From positions 1-49,343 of the forward strand of contig JACPIY010000055.1 of the NCBI GenBank assembly GCA_016187835.1: a stretch of 49,343 bases of DNA, read 5' to 3'. Position 1 is the first letter of the stretch. Each line of letters opens with the position of its first letter. Position numbers and translations under genes: made by a program. Below the pieces are notes generated by a model, which worked only from the letters and a program-made list of their open reading frames with translations, searched no databases and was not told the origin of the DNA. Source of the DNA: Deltaproteobacteria bacterium. Lineage in GTDB: Bacteria > Desulfobacterota_D > UBA1144 > Nemesobacterales > CSP1-2. Below are positions 32,239 to 40,073 of this stretch, in pieces.

Positions 32239-33378
32239 GTGAAAAAGTATCTTTTTACGCCAGGTCCTGTTCCAGTTCCCGAGGAAATACTTCTTGAGAT
32301 GGCAAGACCGATAATACATCATAGAACCGCCGATTTTGAAAAAATATTCGCCGAAGTGAGAGATGGGCTTAAGTACGTATTTCAGACAAAAGAGGAGGTC
32401 TTTGTCCTTGCCTCTTCCGGCACGGGAGCAATGGAAGGAGCAGTGGCTAACACACTTTCTAGTGGAGATAAAGCCCTTGTTGTAGACGGTGGAAAGTTCG
32501 GCGAGAGATGGACGAAAATTTGTAAGGCTTTCGGAGTTGAGGTAGAGGAAATAAAAGTTGAGTGGGGCGAGGCTGTTGACCCCAACCTTATTAAAGACGC
32601 ACTGAAAAAAGACCCGTCAATTCGCGCAGTTCTTATGCAGTCAAGTGAAACATCAACTGGAGTTATGCATCCTACAAAAGAGATCGCAGCAATTACTAGA
32701 GAAAGGGATGATGTTATTCTTATAGTAGACGGAATTACCGCAGTCGGTGTATTCCCACTACCCTTTGATGAATTGCGTATAGACGTTCTTGTTGCCGGTT
32801 CTCAAAAGGCATTTATGCTTCCTCCAGGACTTGCATTCGCTTCAATGAGCGGGAAAGCATGGAAATTTAGAGAAAGATCTGATCTTCCAAAGTTCTATTT
32901 CGATTTCAAGAGATATCTTAAAGACGCAAAAGACAACACCACTCCTTGGACCCCTCCTGTAGCTCTCGTTATTGGCCTTGCCGCAGTTCTTAAAAACTAC
33001 AAGAATGAAGGTCTTGAAAAGATACACAAGCGTCATGCCACACTTGCCCAAGGGACAAGAGAGGCCATAAAGGCAATCGGTCTTGAACTCTATGCCAAGG
33101 ATTCTCCAAGCACTGCGCTTACAGCAGCCGTTTCACCGCCAGGAATAGGTGCGGGAAAGATCATAAGTGGACTGAGGGAGAGGTTCGGAATGACGGTTGC
33201 AGGAGGACAGGATCAGGCAAAGGGAAAGATATTTAGAATCTCTCACATGGGATTTATTGACAGATCGGATATTATCGCAGTCATCTCTGCCATTGAATGC
33301 GTTCTTAGGGATCTTGGACATAAATTCGATTTTGGTGCAGGAACTAAAAAGGCATCAGAGATTTTGGGAGCGGAATAA
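32239..33378 (+). CDS. Class V aminotransferase (serine/alanine--glyoxylate type)
   Basis: A 379-residue PLP enzyme. LFTPGPVPVPEEI and HHRTADFE at the N-terminus are typical of serine-glyoxylate/alanine-glyoxylate and related phosphoserine-type aminotransferases; SSGTGAMEGAVAN binds the cofactor phosphate, VDGITAVG holds the PLP-ring Asp, and GSQKAFMLPPGL contains the Schiff-base Lys at about 190. It transfers amino groups between serine or alanine and glyoxylate or a related keto acid. The exact donor is not decided by sequence. The start is GTG with AAGGAG upstream. Single gene. Confidence 0.88.
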   Translation: MKKYLFTPGPVPVPEEILLEMARPIIHHRTADFEKIFAEVRDGLKYVFQTKEEVFVLASSGTGAMEGAVANTLSSGDKALVVDGGKFGERWTKICKAFGVEVEEIKVEWGEAVDPNLIKDALKKDPSIRAVLMQSSETSTGVMHPTKEIAAITRERDDVILIVDGITAVGVFPLPFDELRIDVLVAGSQKAFMLPPGLAFASMSGKAWKFRERSDLPKFYFDFKRYLKDAKDNTTPWTPPVALVIGLAAVLKNYKNEGLEKIHKRHATLAQGTREAIKAIGLELYAKDSPSTALTAAVSPPGIGAGKIISGLRERFGMTVAGGQDQAKGKIFRISHMGFIDRSDIIAVISAIECVLRDLGHKFDFGAGTKKASEILGAE

Positions 33379-33394
33379 AAGTAACAATCTATAA

Positions 33395-33422
33395 GTAGGG
33401 GCGAACAGCCGTTCAACCCTAC
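33395..33422. repeat. GTAGGGG-type palindrome, copy 6
   Basis: GTAGGGGCGAACAG meets CCGTTCAACCCTAC, pairing with few mismatches or wobbles. It is a related but distinct version of the GTAGAGAC family, 17 bases after the aminotransferase stop. Confidence 0.78.
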
Positions 33423-33487
33423 AACTAATGACCTTGTCTAACCATAAATGGCGATTCTAAGTAAAAACCAGTTAAACAAAAGTTTAT

Positions 33488-34429
33488 TTAACTACTGTAT
33501 ATAGAAGGCGTCTTTGTCTCATAGCAACTCGTATCACCTGAATCACATTTCCTAGTTTCCAACTGAAGGGTTACGTGACTTATCTGGAACTTATCGTGAA
33601 GGTGATTTTTTATATTTTTGATAAGATTTTCACTCAAATGTATATCCTCAATGATCAGATGTGCACTCAGAGCTTCAAACCCCTGTGTAAGAGTCCAGGC
33701 ATGAAGGTCATGAACACCCAAAACCCCTCTATGAGAACAAATAGCACTTTCAACTGCCTTGAGGTCTATTCCTTTTGGAGTTCCCTCAAGAAGAATGTGA
33801 ATGGATTCACCAAAGAGTTCCCACGCTGCTCTAAGTATGAGAGTAGAAATAAAAACACTTATAATTGGGTCCGCATAATACCATCCGGTTTTTAGCATCA
33901 CTAAACCAGCGAAAAGAGCAGCGACCGAGCCGAGCGCATCACTGATAACATGCAATATTGCACCACGAATGTTTATATTATTGCTTTTAACCCTTGAAAG
34001 AATATAAGCCCCAAGAATGTTGACGCCAAGTCCTAAAAAAGCAACCACAGTCATCTCAAGGCTTTTTACTTCACTAGGATTTCTAATTCTTTTGTACGCC
34101 TCGACAAATATTCCAACGGTTATGCAAAAGAGAAGGAGACTATTAAAAAAAGCTGCCAGTACTTCAGTTCTATGAAATCCAAAGGTTTTTGCGGAAGTTG
34201 GAGGTTTTAGGGCAAACCAGAGAGCAAAAAGAGCAAGAGAAAGAGCAAAAACATCCGTAAGCATATGCGCTGCATCAGATAATAGAGCAAGACTTCCCGT
34301 AAAAAATCCTGCCGCAGCTTCTAATAACATAAAGCCCACTGTTAGGAAAAGCACCAATAAAAGGGGATTTTTTTCTTTTAAATCTTCTTTTGAAATGACG
34401 TTATCTTTATTATGGATTTCCTCTTCCAC
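33488..34429 (-). CDS. Cation diffusion facilitator family transporter
   Basis: A 313-residue CDF protein. Six membrane helices fill residues 20-200. The metal site residues appear as LSDAAHMLTDVF in helix II and HVISDALGSVAAL in helix V (HxxxD pairs). The C-terminal cytosolic domain (about 205-300) has GVLGVHDLHAWTLT and SAHLII, fitting the dimeric CDF domain. It exports zinc, cadmium, cobalt or similar ions in exchange for protons; specificity is not shown. The start is GTG with a weak ribosome site; the sequence is complete with a Cys-containing tail (KCDSGDTSCYE). Confidence 0.9.
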   Translation of the reverse strand: MEEEIHNKDNVISKEDLKEKNPLLLVLFLTVGFMLLEAAAGFFTGSLALLSDAAHMLTDVFALSLALFALWFALKPPTSAKTFGFHRTEVLAAFFNSLLLFCITVGIFVEAYKRIRNPSEVKSLEMTVVAFLGLGVNILGAYILSRVKSNNINIRGAILHVISDALGSVAALFAGLVMLKTGWYYADPIISVFISTLILRAAWELFGESIHILLEGTPKGIDLKAVESAICSHRGVLGVHDLHAWTLTQGFEALSAHLIIEDIHLSENLIKNIKNHLHDKFQISHVTLQLETRKCDSGDTSCYETKTPSIYSS

Positions 34430-34577
34430 TTTAGATAAAAATACACGCCCTATAAAAGAGAGTCAAAAGCTTATGTTAAAACCTATACACGGAAACCTAA
34501 CATGAGAGTAGGGAAAATGATAAAAAGGAAGTCAGCCGCTGATTTACACTCGATCTCCAATCTTTAAAAAAAACCAG

Positions 34578-34607
34578 TTTACCTCCACATGCACTTACTG
34601 CTATAAT
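34578..34607 (+). promoter_or_regulatory. Possible sigma-70 promoter of the PhoU-like gene
   Basis: TTTACC, 18 bases, TATAAT, about 55 bases before the ATG at 34662. The -35 match is imperfect. A second TATAAT at 34645 sits closer to the gene and could be used instead. Confidence 0.35.
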
Positions 34608-34661
34608 CTTATTAGGGAAGTTTAATAATTTCTTCGTTATTCTATAATATGGAGAAATTCG

Positions 34662-35285
34662 ATGGCTAGAGAAGCGGTAGTAGAAACTTCAAGAAATTTA
34701 GAAGAAGAAATAATAATAATGTGCCATTCAACCAAGGAAATGCTTGAGGCAACACGTGATGGATTTCGAAGGCAGGATAACGAAAGACTTGATCAAGCAG
34801 AGAAGATTGGACGAGAAATCCATCAAAAAGAAAAGGAATTGACATACTTAATCATGACAAAGTTATCAAAAAAAGAAGAAACAGTCAAAGAAATAGAAAG
34901 CCTAGGCCTTCTCCCCGGATACATTGAGAGAATCGGAGATAACATTGAACTTCTTATAAGATGTATAAGAACAATGAACCAAGAGGGGACGCTTTTCAGT
35001 GAAAGAGCGATAAAGGAGATCAACACGCTTTTTGATAAAGCCATCGAGCTTCTTGAATGTGTTCGCGATGCTCTAAGGACAAAGAATAAAGTACTTATAA
35101 AACACATCAAAGAAGAAGGAAAGAAATTTCAGGAGATGATCAGTGAGTACTCTCTTGCACACCTAGAGCGTTTGATTGAGGGTACCTGTATGTCCAAGGC
35201 TTCTTCGGTTTACCTTGCCATTCTAGATTATCTCGCCGAAATTGAAAGACATATAAGACAGATGGCAGATAAAATATTCATATAG
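34662..35285 (+). CDS. PhoU-domain protein
   Basis: A 207-residue all-helical protein with two PhoU-type three-helix bundles: an N-terminal one (about 1-95, ending GYIERIGDNIELLIRC) and a C-terminal one (about 100-205, ending AEIERHIRQMADKI). ERIGDN and IERHIRQMAD are the conserved 'E-x-x-x-D' metal-binding helices. PhoU proteins regulate phosphate transporters; here no pst or Na/Pi transporter gene is next to it, so its partner is unknown. GGAG is eight bases before the ATG. A small membrane-protein gene follows. Confidence 0.85.
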   Translation: MAREAVVETSRNLEEEIIIMCHSTKEMLEATRDGFRRQDNERLDQAEKIGREIHQKEKELTYLIMTKLSKKEETVKEIESLGLLPGYIERIGDNIELLIRCIRTMNQEGTLFSERAIKEINTLFDKAIELLECVRDALRTKNKVLIKHIKEEGKKFQEMISEYSLAHLERLIEGTCMSKASSVYLAILDYLAEIERHIRQMADKIFI

Positions 35286-35383
35286 TTACCTTTCTTATCG
35301 AACCAAGATAATTTAAGTTAGAGATAATAACCAAAATCTGTATAATAGGATAAAAGTCAACCAGGCACTACGGAGAGTAAACC

Positions 35384-35578
35384 ATGAAAAAACCAAAGGT
35401 AATTGTAGTACTTGTTTTAATCCTTTTAATAATAATTGTGCTCGCACAAAATGCCGAAGCTGTAGATGTCAACTTTCTTTTTTGGAATTTTTCTGCATCC
35501 GCATTTATCATGTACCTAATTTTCTACATTATAGGTGTCATATCCGCTGCTATCGGAATGTTCTGGCGAAGGATATAA
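35384..35578 (+). CDS. LapA-domain (DUF1049) inner-membrane protein
   Basis: A 64-residue protein with two membrane helices (VIVVLVLILLIIIVLAQN and AFIMYLIFYIIGVISAAIGMF) joined by AEAVDVNFLFWNFSASA. The VxFLFW segment between the helices is characteristic of LapA/DUF1049 proteins. In E. coli LapA works with LapB to control lipopolysaccharide assembly; its relatives here lack the long cytosolic coiled coil. CGGAGAG precedes the ATG. No lapB adjoins. Confidence 0.82.
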   Translation: MKKPKVIVVLVLILLIIIVLAQNAEAVDVNFLFWNFSASAFIMYLIFYIIGVISAAIGMFWRRI

Positions 35579-35679
35579 AGTGGTAAAAGACAGGAAGATC
35601 TGAGGGGGCTCATACTAGACTAGTCTCGTCATTTAATTAACCAAATTTGTTATATTTCCCCCAATCTTCAATTTTTTTT

Positions 35680-35709
35680 CATTCGCATCCATTCGTGTCA
35701 ATTCGTGAC
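35680..35709. repeat. 'ACACGAAT' word repeat after ALS gene
   Basis: CATTCGCATCCATTCGTGTC then AATTCGTGAC is one half of the family whose full nested form lies at 31446. It lies just downstream of the acetolactate-synthase-like gene and appears as a single arm. Confidence 0.7.
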
Positions 35710-35716
35710 TGAATAG

Positions 35717-37348
35717 TTATGCAAACACCAAAAGTCCCCCGAATTTTTCCACTATTTTTAGGTTCTCCCTATAGTCCACCGGACAATCTATGACAACGGG
35801 TTTGTCTTTAGAAAAGGCCTCTTCCAGAACAGGTTTAAGTTCATCTGCAGACTGGATCCTATATCCAATCGCGCCGAAGCTTTCTGCGAATTTAACGAAA
35901 TCAGGGTTTCCAAAGTTCACATGAGACTTCCTTCCGAAATGAATCTGCTGTTTAATTTCGATGAGACTATAACTCCTATCGTGAAAAATCAAACTCACAA
36001 AAGGAATATTTTCTCTCACAGCAGTTTCCAGCTCTTGAGCATTCATCAGGAATCCACCATCCCCTGTGACGGTTATCACTTTTCTCTCTGGATAAAGTAG
36101 CTTTGCCCCAATAGCGCCGGGTACCCCGATTCCCATCGTTGCAAACCCATTTGAGATAATGCAGGTATTGGGTTTGTAACACGGATATACACGAGCAACC
36201 CAGAGTTTGTGAGCACCGACGTCGGAGATTACTATATCATCCACCCCCATTATATCTCTCAGATCGTACAGAATTCTTTGCGGCTTGGGAGGAAAAGACC
36301 TATCGTCTCTGTATGCCTCCATCTCCCTTAAAATCTGTTCTCTGAGAGCCTTTGAGTAATTAGCCTCATTAGGTGTTGTTTTGTCAGCAATTTCTCTGAG
36401 CGATATGGCAATATCGCCCACGACGCCTACGCTCACTATATAGTGAGCATCAACCTCTGCAGGTGACATGTCAATATGAACGATCTTTTTATTCCTATGC
36501 GGGTTCCACTTTTCCGGTGAGTATTCAACGATGTCGTATCCGACGGTAATGACAACATCCGCCTTGGCTAACCCAGATGCTATGTAATCCCCTGCTTGTA
36601 GACCTACTGTGAAAAGCGAAAGCTCGTTATTATCGGAAAGCGCACCTTTTCCCATGAAGGTATGGGCTACCGGTATATTTAATTTTTGGGCGAAGTATGA
36701 AAGGGCATCTGAAGCGCTTTCTCTTATAATGCCGTTTCCAGCCAAAATTATTGGATACTTGGCTTCTGAAATTATTTTTGCCGCTCTTTCAACCTGGGCG
36801 GCAAGTGGCTCTGGTCTGAAGGGAAACTGTACGAGAAGCGGCTTCTCGTCTACGTCAAGCCCTGCTACATCCTCGGGAAAATCTATATGAGTGGCTCCAG
36901 GCTTTTCAGTCTGAGCAACTTTAAATGCCTTTCTTACCGCCTCGGGTATGATCGCTGGTTTTTTAATTTGGGTGTTCCACTTTGTGATTGGACGAAATAT
37001 CTCTACAATGTCAATATACTGATGAGATTCCTTGTGCATTCTATCTAACGAAGCCTGGCCGGTTATGGCAACAAGTGGAGCTCTATCCATGTTTGCATCT
37101 GCTACTCCTGTCATAAGGTTTGTAGCACCGGGCCCAAGCGTTGAAAGGCATACCCCAGCTTTTCCTCTCAATCGTCCATAAACGTCGGCCATAAAAGCCG
37201 CACCCTGTTCATGGCGAGCTAGAATGAACCGAATCTTAGAGTCATGCAGGGCATCCATAATATCGAGATTCTCTTCGCCGGGAAGCCCGAAGATATAATT
37301 CACACCTTCATTCTCGAGACACTTAACAAGGAGTTCCCCCGCTTTCAT
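35717..37348 (-). CDS. Acetolactate-synthase-like thiamine diphosphate enzyme
   Basis: A 543-residue ThDP enzyme with the three-domain layout: pyrimidine-binding domain with GLPGEENL (catalytic Glu at about 25), central transhydrogenase-like domain, and cofactor-binding domain with VTGDGGFLMNAQELETAVRE (GDG...N, Mg/diphosphate site, about 445). It resembles catabolic acetolactate synthases more than the biosynthetic IlvB; no ilvN or ilvC is nearby. It would condense two pyruvates to acetolactate, but related enzymes use other 2-keto acids, so the exact reaction is uncertain. GAGGAG precedes the ATG. Confidence 0.82.
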   Translation of the reverse strand: MKAGELLVKCLENEGVNYIFGLPGEENLDIMDALHDSKIRFILARHEQGAAFMADVYGRLRGKAGVCLSTLGPGATNLMTGVADANMDRAPLVAITGQASLDRMHKESHQYIDIVEIFRPITKWNTQIKKPAIIPEAVRKAFKVAQTEKPGATHIDFPEDVAGLDVDEKPLLVQFPFRPEPLAAQVERAAKIISEAKYPIILAGNGIIRESASDALSYFAQKLNIPVAHTFMGKGALSDNNELSLFTVGLQAGDYIASGLAKADVVITVGYDIVEYSPEKWNPHRNKKIVHIDMSPAEVDAHYIVSVGVVGDIAISLREIADKTTPNEANYSKALREQILREMEAYRDDRSFPPKPQRILYDLRDIMGVDDIVISDVGAHKLWVARVYPCYKPNTCIISNGFATMGIGVPGAIGAKLLYPERKVITVTGDGGFLMNAQELETAVRENIPFVSLIFHDRSYSLIEIKQQIHFGRKSHVNFGNPDFVKFAESFGAIGYRIQSADELKPVLEEAFSKDKPVVIDCPVDYRENLKIVEKFGGLLVFA

Positions 37349-37520
37349 ATTTTTCTCCTCATATTTAATCCCCGTTTTTGCCTTAAATATTTTTTATTAA
37401 CATAACTCATAGCCAATTAAATGCAAGAAGTTTTAACTGTCTGTAATCACTTAAAAGCTTGAAAATCGTTTAAACCAAAACTTTTTCATGTTCTATCTGC
37501 TCAATCTACCCGATGCAGTC

Positions 37521-37550
37521 TTGACAATAACTTATTCTCCGTGAGATAAT
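37521..37550 (+). promoter_or_regulatory. Sigma-70 promoter upstream of ppa
   Basis: TTGACA, 18 bases, GATAAT, with transcription predicted near 37557. The leader is about 70 bases and contains CTCC (37600 region) facing the GGAGG ribosome site, a minor pairing that may not matter. Confidence 0.6.
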
Positions 37551-37625
37551 GAGAATAGCAAAAATTTATGCATAAAAAGTTGTTGCACTCGGATATCCAA
37601 AAAACTCCTTTTTCGGAGGTGGGAT

Positions 37626-38240
37626 ATGGGAGTTTTTCTTCCGCCGTATTATCGTTGGCGTCCTCATCCCTGGCATGGTCTCGAAGTTGGTCCGCAACCT
37701 CCTAGAATTGTCCACGCTTACATCGAGATCACCCCATTCGATGGGATCAAGTACGAAGTAGACAAAGTTACTGGGTACATGCGCGTTGACCGTCCGCAAA
37801 GAACCTCATCACAGCCACCCGCTCTTTACGGGTTTATACCGCGCACTTACTGTGGCAGGAGAGTAGGTAGATTGTCAACGAACGCCCAACAGGGGGATGG
37901 TGATCCGCTCGATATATGTGTTTTTAGCGAGAGACCAATTACTCGTTCGGAAGTCATCCTGAATGCAAGGGTCATCGGCGGTCTTCAAGGTATTGATAAA
38001 GGGTTAGCTGACGATAAAATGATTGCCGTCTTACAGAACGATAACATCTGGGGAGGGATCGAAGACATTTCGGATCTGCCAGCAATTCTAGTCGAACGAT
38101 TACGGCACTATTTTATTACCTATAAGCTCGAATCTGGAGCGCAATCGCAGATGACCATCGAAAAAGTTTACAACTCCGAGCATGCTCTACGAGTTGTAGA
38201 GGCAGCAATGGAAGATTATAACGAAGCCTACGGTGCCTAA
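37626..38240 (+). CDS. ppa: Inorganic pyrophosphatase, family I
   Basis: A 204-residue family I enzyme. The conserved [10 protein letters not shown] (about 95-104) supplies three metal-binding Asp residues, YGFIPRTYC precedes it, and ADDKMIAVL and EDISDLP contain further active-site and metal ligands. It hydrolyses pyrophosphate to phosphate, pulling forward polymer synthesis, with Mg. It is longer than the E. coli protein (about 175) by an N-terminal extension rich in Pro, Arg and Trp ([16 protein letters not shown]), a feature of the longer subgroup. CGGAGG lies just before the ATG. Confidence 0.93.
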   Translation: MGVFLPPYYRWRPHPWHGLEVGPQPPRIVHAYIEITPFDGIKYEVDKVTGYMRVDRPQRTSSQPPALYGFIPRTYCGRRVGRLSTNAQQGDGDPLDICVFSERPITRSEVILNARVIGGLQGIDKGLADDKMIAVLQNDNIWGGIEDISDLPAILVERLRHYFITYKLESGAQSQMTIEKVYNSEHALRVVEAAMEDYNEAYGA

Positions 38241-38460
38241 CTACATTACGATATCTAAGAAATCCCTCAGCTTAATGGATGAGATAAAACCCTCTAACAA
38301 AGCGAATAAAAAGGAAAGATTTTTATGAAGGCTATTCTGCATATAATCTGAGATCATAAGGTAGAAAAGTCAGTCCATATTTTAAAAGCAAAAATTCTCC
38401 CTTAATTAAGGATGAGTCATAAGTAGTAATATTTACAAGCAGTTAAATCACAAATACATT

Positions 38461-38898
38461 TTAAAAAAGAGCAGGATCACTTTTTATTCTCGTGCCTACT
38501 TCAACGCTGCTTGCGGCTTCTGGGGTTATTTCAAGAACGTATTTTGCGGAACTGAACGGAGAGTAAATCTTGCACTCATTGTAGGGATTTTTCTTGTCTA
38601 TACATGGCTCAGCGTTTTTCACTATATGTACTATCTCTCCATCACTGCTAATCCAGAGCATGGCCAGATTTATTAACGTATCCTTCATCCAGAAACCGTA
38701 ATATCCTTCCCTTTCAAATATAAAAAGCATCCCACATTTATGACATAGACTCTCTCTTCCTTGAAGTCCTTTCTCCTTGTCCTTTGCCACCTCCGCATAT
38801 ATTTTTAAACCATTAGGCAGCGTTATTTGGTAAGAATCCGAAGCGCAACTGGGTAAAGCCCATAAAAAGAGGACCAAAAATAGCATTGCAATTTTCAT
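38461..38898 (-). CDS. DUF192 exported protein
   Basis: A 145-residue protein with a signal peptide (MKIAMLFLVLFLWALPSCA, cleavage likely before SDS; the Cys has Pro at the position where a lipobox is usually small or aliphatic, so lipidation is doubtful). The DUF192 core follows, with KGLQGRESLCHKCGMLFIFE and GFWMKDTLINLAMLWISSDG, the family's hallmark. Two extra Cys pairs (CHKC, and Cys at CIDKKNPYNEC) are unusual and may form disulfides. Function of DUF192 is unknown. It starts with an ATGA overlap on the 94-residue gene upstream, so they are coupled. Confidence 0.85.
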   Translation of the reverse strand: MKIAMLFLVLFLWALPSCASDSYQITLPNGLKIYAEVAKDKEKGLQGRESLCHKCGMLFIFEREGYYGFWMKDTLINLAMLWISSDGEIVHIVKNAEPCIDKKNPYNECKIYSPFSSAKYVLEITPEAASSVEVGTRIKSDPALF

Positions 38899-39179
38899 TT
38901 CTTAAAATGCCTCTCTACAAGCGGGTCTTCATCCAGTTCTGAAATAAGGTAGCCGATTTCGTATTGATCCCCAGGATACCAGTATAGCTTTATTCCCTGA
39001 GGTGTAACCAAATATACTCCCTCCTTTCTCGTATCTTCAGGAAGATTTACCTCATATACAGGAAATCCCACGGTGCCGCTTCCTATGTTCACAATCTTTC
39101 TTTGCTCCCTGAGTTTTCTAACACTTTTAGCTATATCCCAAACCTTTGGAAATACCTGACCTTTGACCTCAAGTTTCAT
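38895..39179 (-). CDS. Hypothetical protein, 94 residues
   Basis: Not recognised. A small soluble protein without signal or membrane helix. It contains GSGTVGFPVYEVNLP and GVYLVTPQGIKLYWYPGD, suggesting a mostly beta fold. Its stop overlaps the DUF192 start by four bases (ATGA), which strongly supports that both are real and translated together. The ATG lacks a good ribosome site. Between this gene and the zinc-ribbon gene at 39297 lie 117 bases with no feature. Confidence 0.65.
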   Translation of the reverse strand: MKLEVKGQVFPKVWDIAKSVRKLREQRKIVNIGSGTVGFPVYEVNLPEDTRKEGVYLVTPQGIKLYWYPGDQYEIGYLISELDEDPLVERHFKK

Positions 39180-39296
39180 AGGAGAATCTCTTTCTTGAAT
39201 AGATATTAAACCAAGTTACGTCCTATTCAATTTTCTTCGATTGCAGGTGTAGGTCTGAAACCCCACTAGCATCTGAAAACTATTAATGGATAAAAA

Positions 39297-39638
39297 TCAC
39301 CGAGAAACCTCGATTCGCGAAATCATACCAACACAGGTTAGAATCAAATCCAGTTTTTTATTCCTCTCATAGACAAACCGCTCGTTTATTTTGGCCCCAC
39401 ACTCAGGACATGTCTTTTTCTCTTCATTCCAAGTGTCACACCGCTCACAATACATACCCTTTTTTTCATACCAGGTTAAGAGGGAATAAACAAGCTCGTT
39501 TAATCCTCTCTTTCCTAAAGAATCCGCCCAGTCACTAAACGCCTCAGTTATCCCTTCACGGAATCTTTCGGGGACTTCAGTTAAATCACCTGCATATATT
39601 TCTTCTTTGTCTACATAAATTCTACACAAGAATCCCAT
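39297..39638 (-). CDS. Hypothetical protein with zinc ribbon, 113 residues
   Basis: Not assigned to a family. The N-terminal half is soluble and acidic (DKEEIYAGDLTEVPERFREG); the second half contains CERCDTWNEEKKTCPECGAK, a CxxC-CxxC zinc ribbon (about 73-92), then a short C-terminal stretch. Zinc ribbons of this kind usually bind nucleic acid or protein. GAGG precedes the ATG at a good distance. A word-repeat block begins just upstream. Confidence 0.65.
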   Translation of the reverse strand: MGFLCRIYVDKEEIYAGDLTEVPERFREGITEAFSDWADSLGKRGLNELVYSLLTWYEKKGMYCERCDTWNEEKKTCPECGAKINERFVYERNKKLDLILTCVGMISRIEVSR

Positions 39639-39653
39639 TTCTTATTCCCTCGA

Positions 39654-39838
39654 TTTCCGACTTCGGATTTATATTTACCTCGAATTGACACGAATAGTCA
39701 CGATTAGGTGTATTGAGTGCCGGGTGTTGAGTATTTCGTATTCAAACTAAAACCCAGCACCTAATACCCAATACCCATTTTGCATGGCTAATCAATGTTT
39801 TTCTATTCCGCAATCCGTGTTCCGAAATCGGCAATCGT
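39654..39838. repeat. Mixed word-repeat block
   Basis: Three vocabularies stand side by side: CGATTTCCGACTTCGG (39651) and CGCAATCCGTGTTCCG (39809); AATTGACACGAATAGTCACG (39683); and GAGTGCCGGGTGTTGAG answered by CCCAGCACCTAATACCC (39715-39768). No coding sequence. It abuts the stop codon of the mini zinc gene at 39839. The remaining 39944-40073 spacer is featureless. Confidence 0.7.
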
Positions 39839-39943
39839 TCAGTCCCCACATCCTTCCTGGTATCCACAGTGCTTACATATTGCATGGCAGCCCACCCTTA
39901 TAAAGGGTTTTTCACAATTAGGACATAAATATAAGCCTATCAT
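39839..39943 (-). CDS. 34-residue tetra-zinc-ligand mini-protein
   Basis: Too short for usual gene finding. ATG at 39943 opens MIGLYLCPNCEKPFIR, then VGCHAICKHCGYQEGCGD and stop. Cysteines fall as CPNC, GC, CKHC and GC, a dense zinc-knuckle pattern resembling the C-terminal CPxC...CxxCGYxxGC segment of B12-dependent ribonucleotide reductases and small zinc ribbons. No better than a weak ribosome site (AAGAAAATAG) precedes it. A real gene is likely from the coherent motif, but not certain. Confidence 0.5.
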   Translation of the reverse strand: MIGLYLCPNCEKPFIRVGCHAICKHCGYQEGCGD

Positions 39944-40073
39944 CTATTTTCTTTTCTGCCGAATTTTTCTTGTCCATTGTCCATTAACCTATTGCAGGCA
40001 AATTATGAATTGCACTACCTAGAGTTTCTTCATCTCTGCAATCTTGAGTTCAATATAAATAAAAACTCTTCGC

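Noticed and set aside
13342-39838. CRISPR array among the many short repeats
   Set aside because: Repeats are not regularly spaced direct repeats with unique spacers, and no cas gene is visible.
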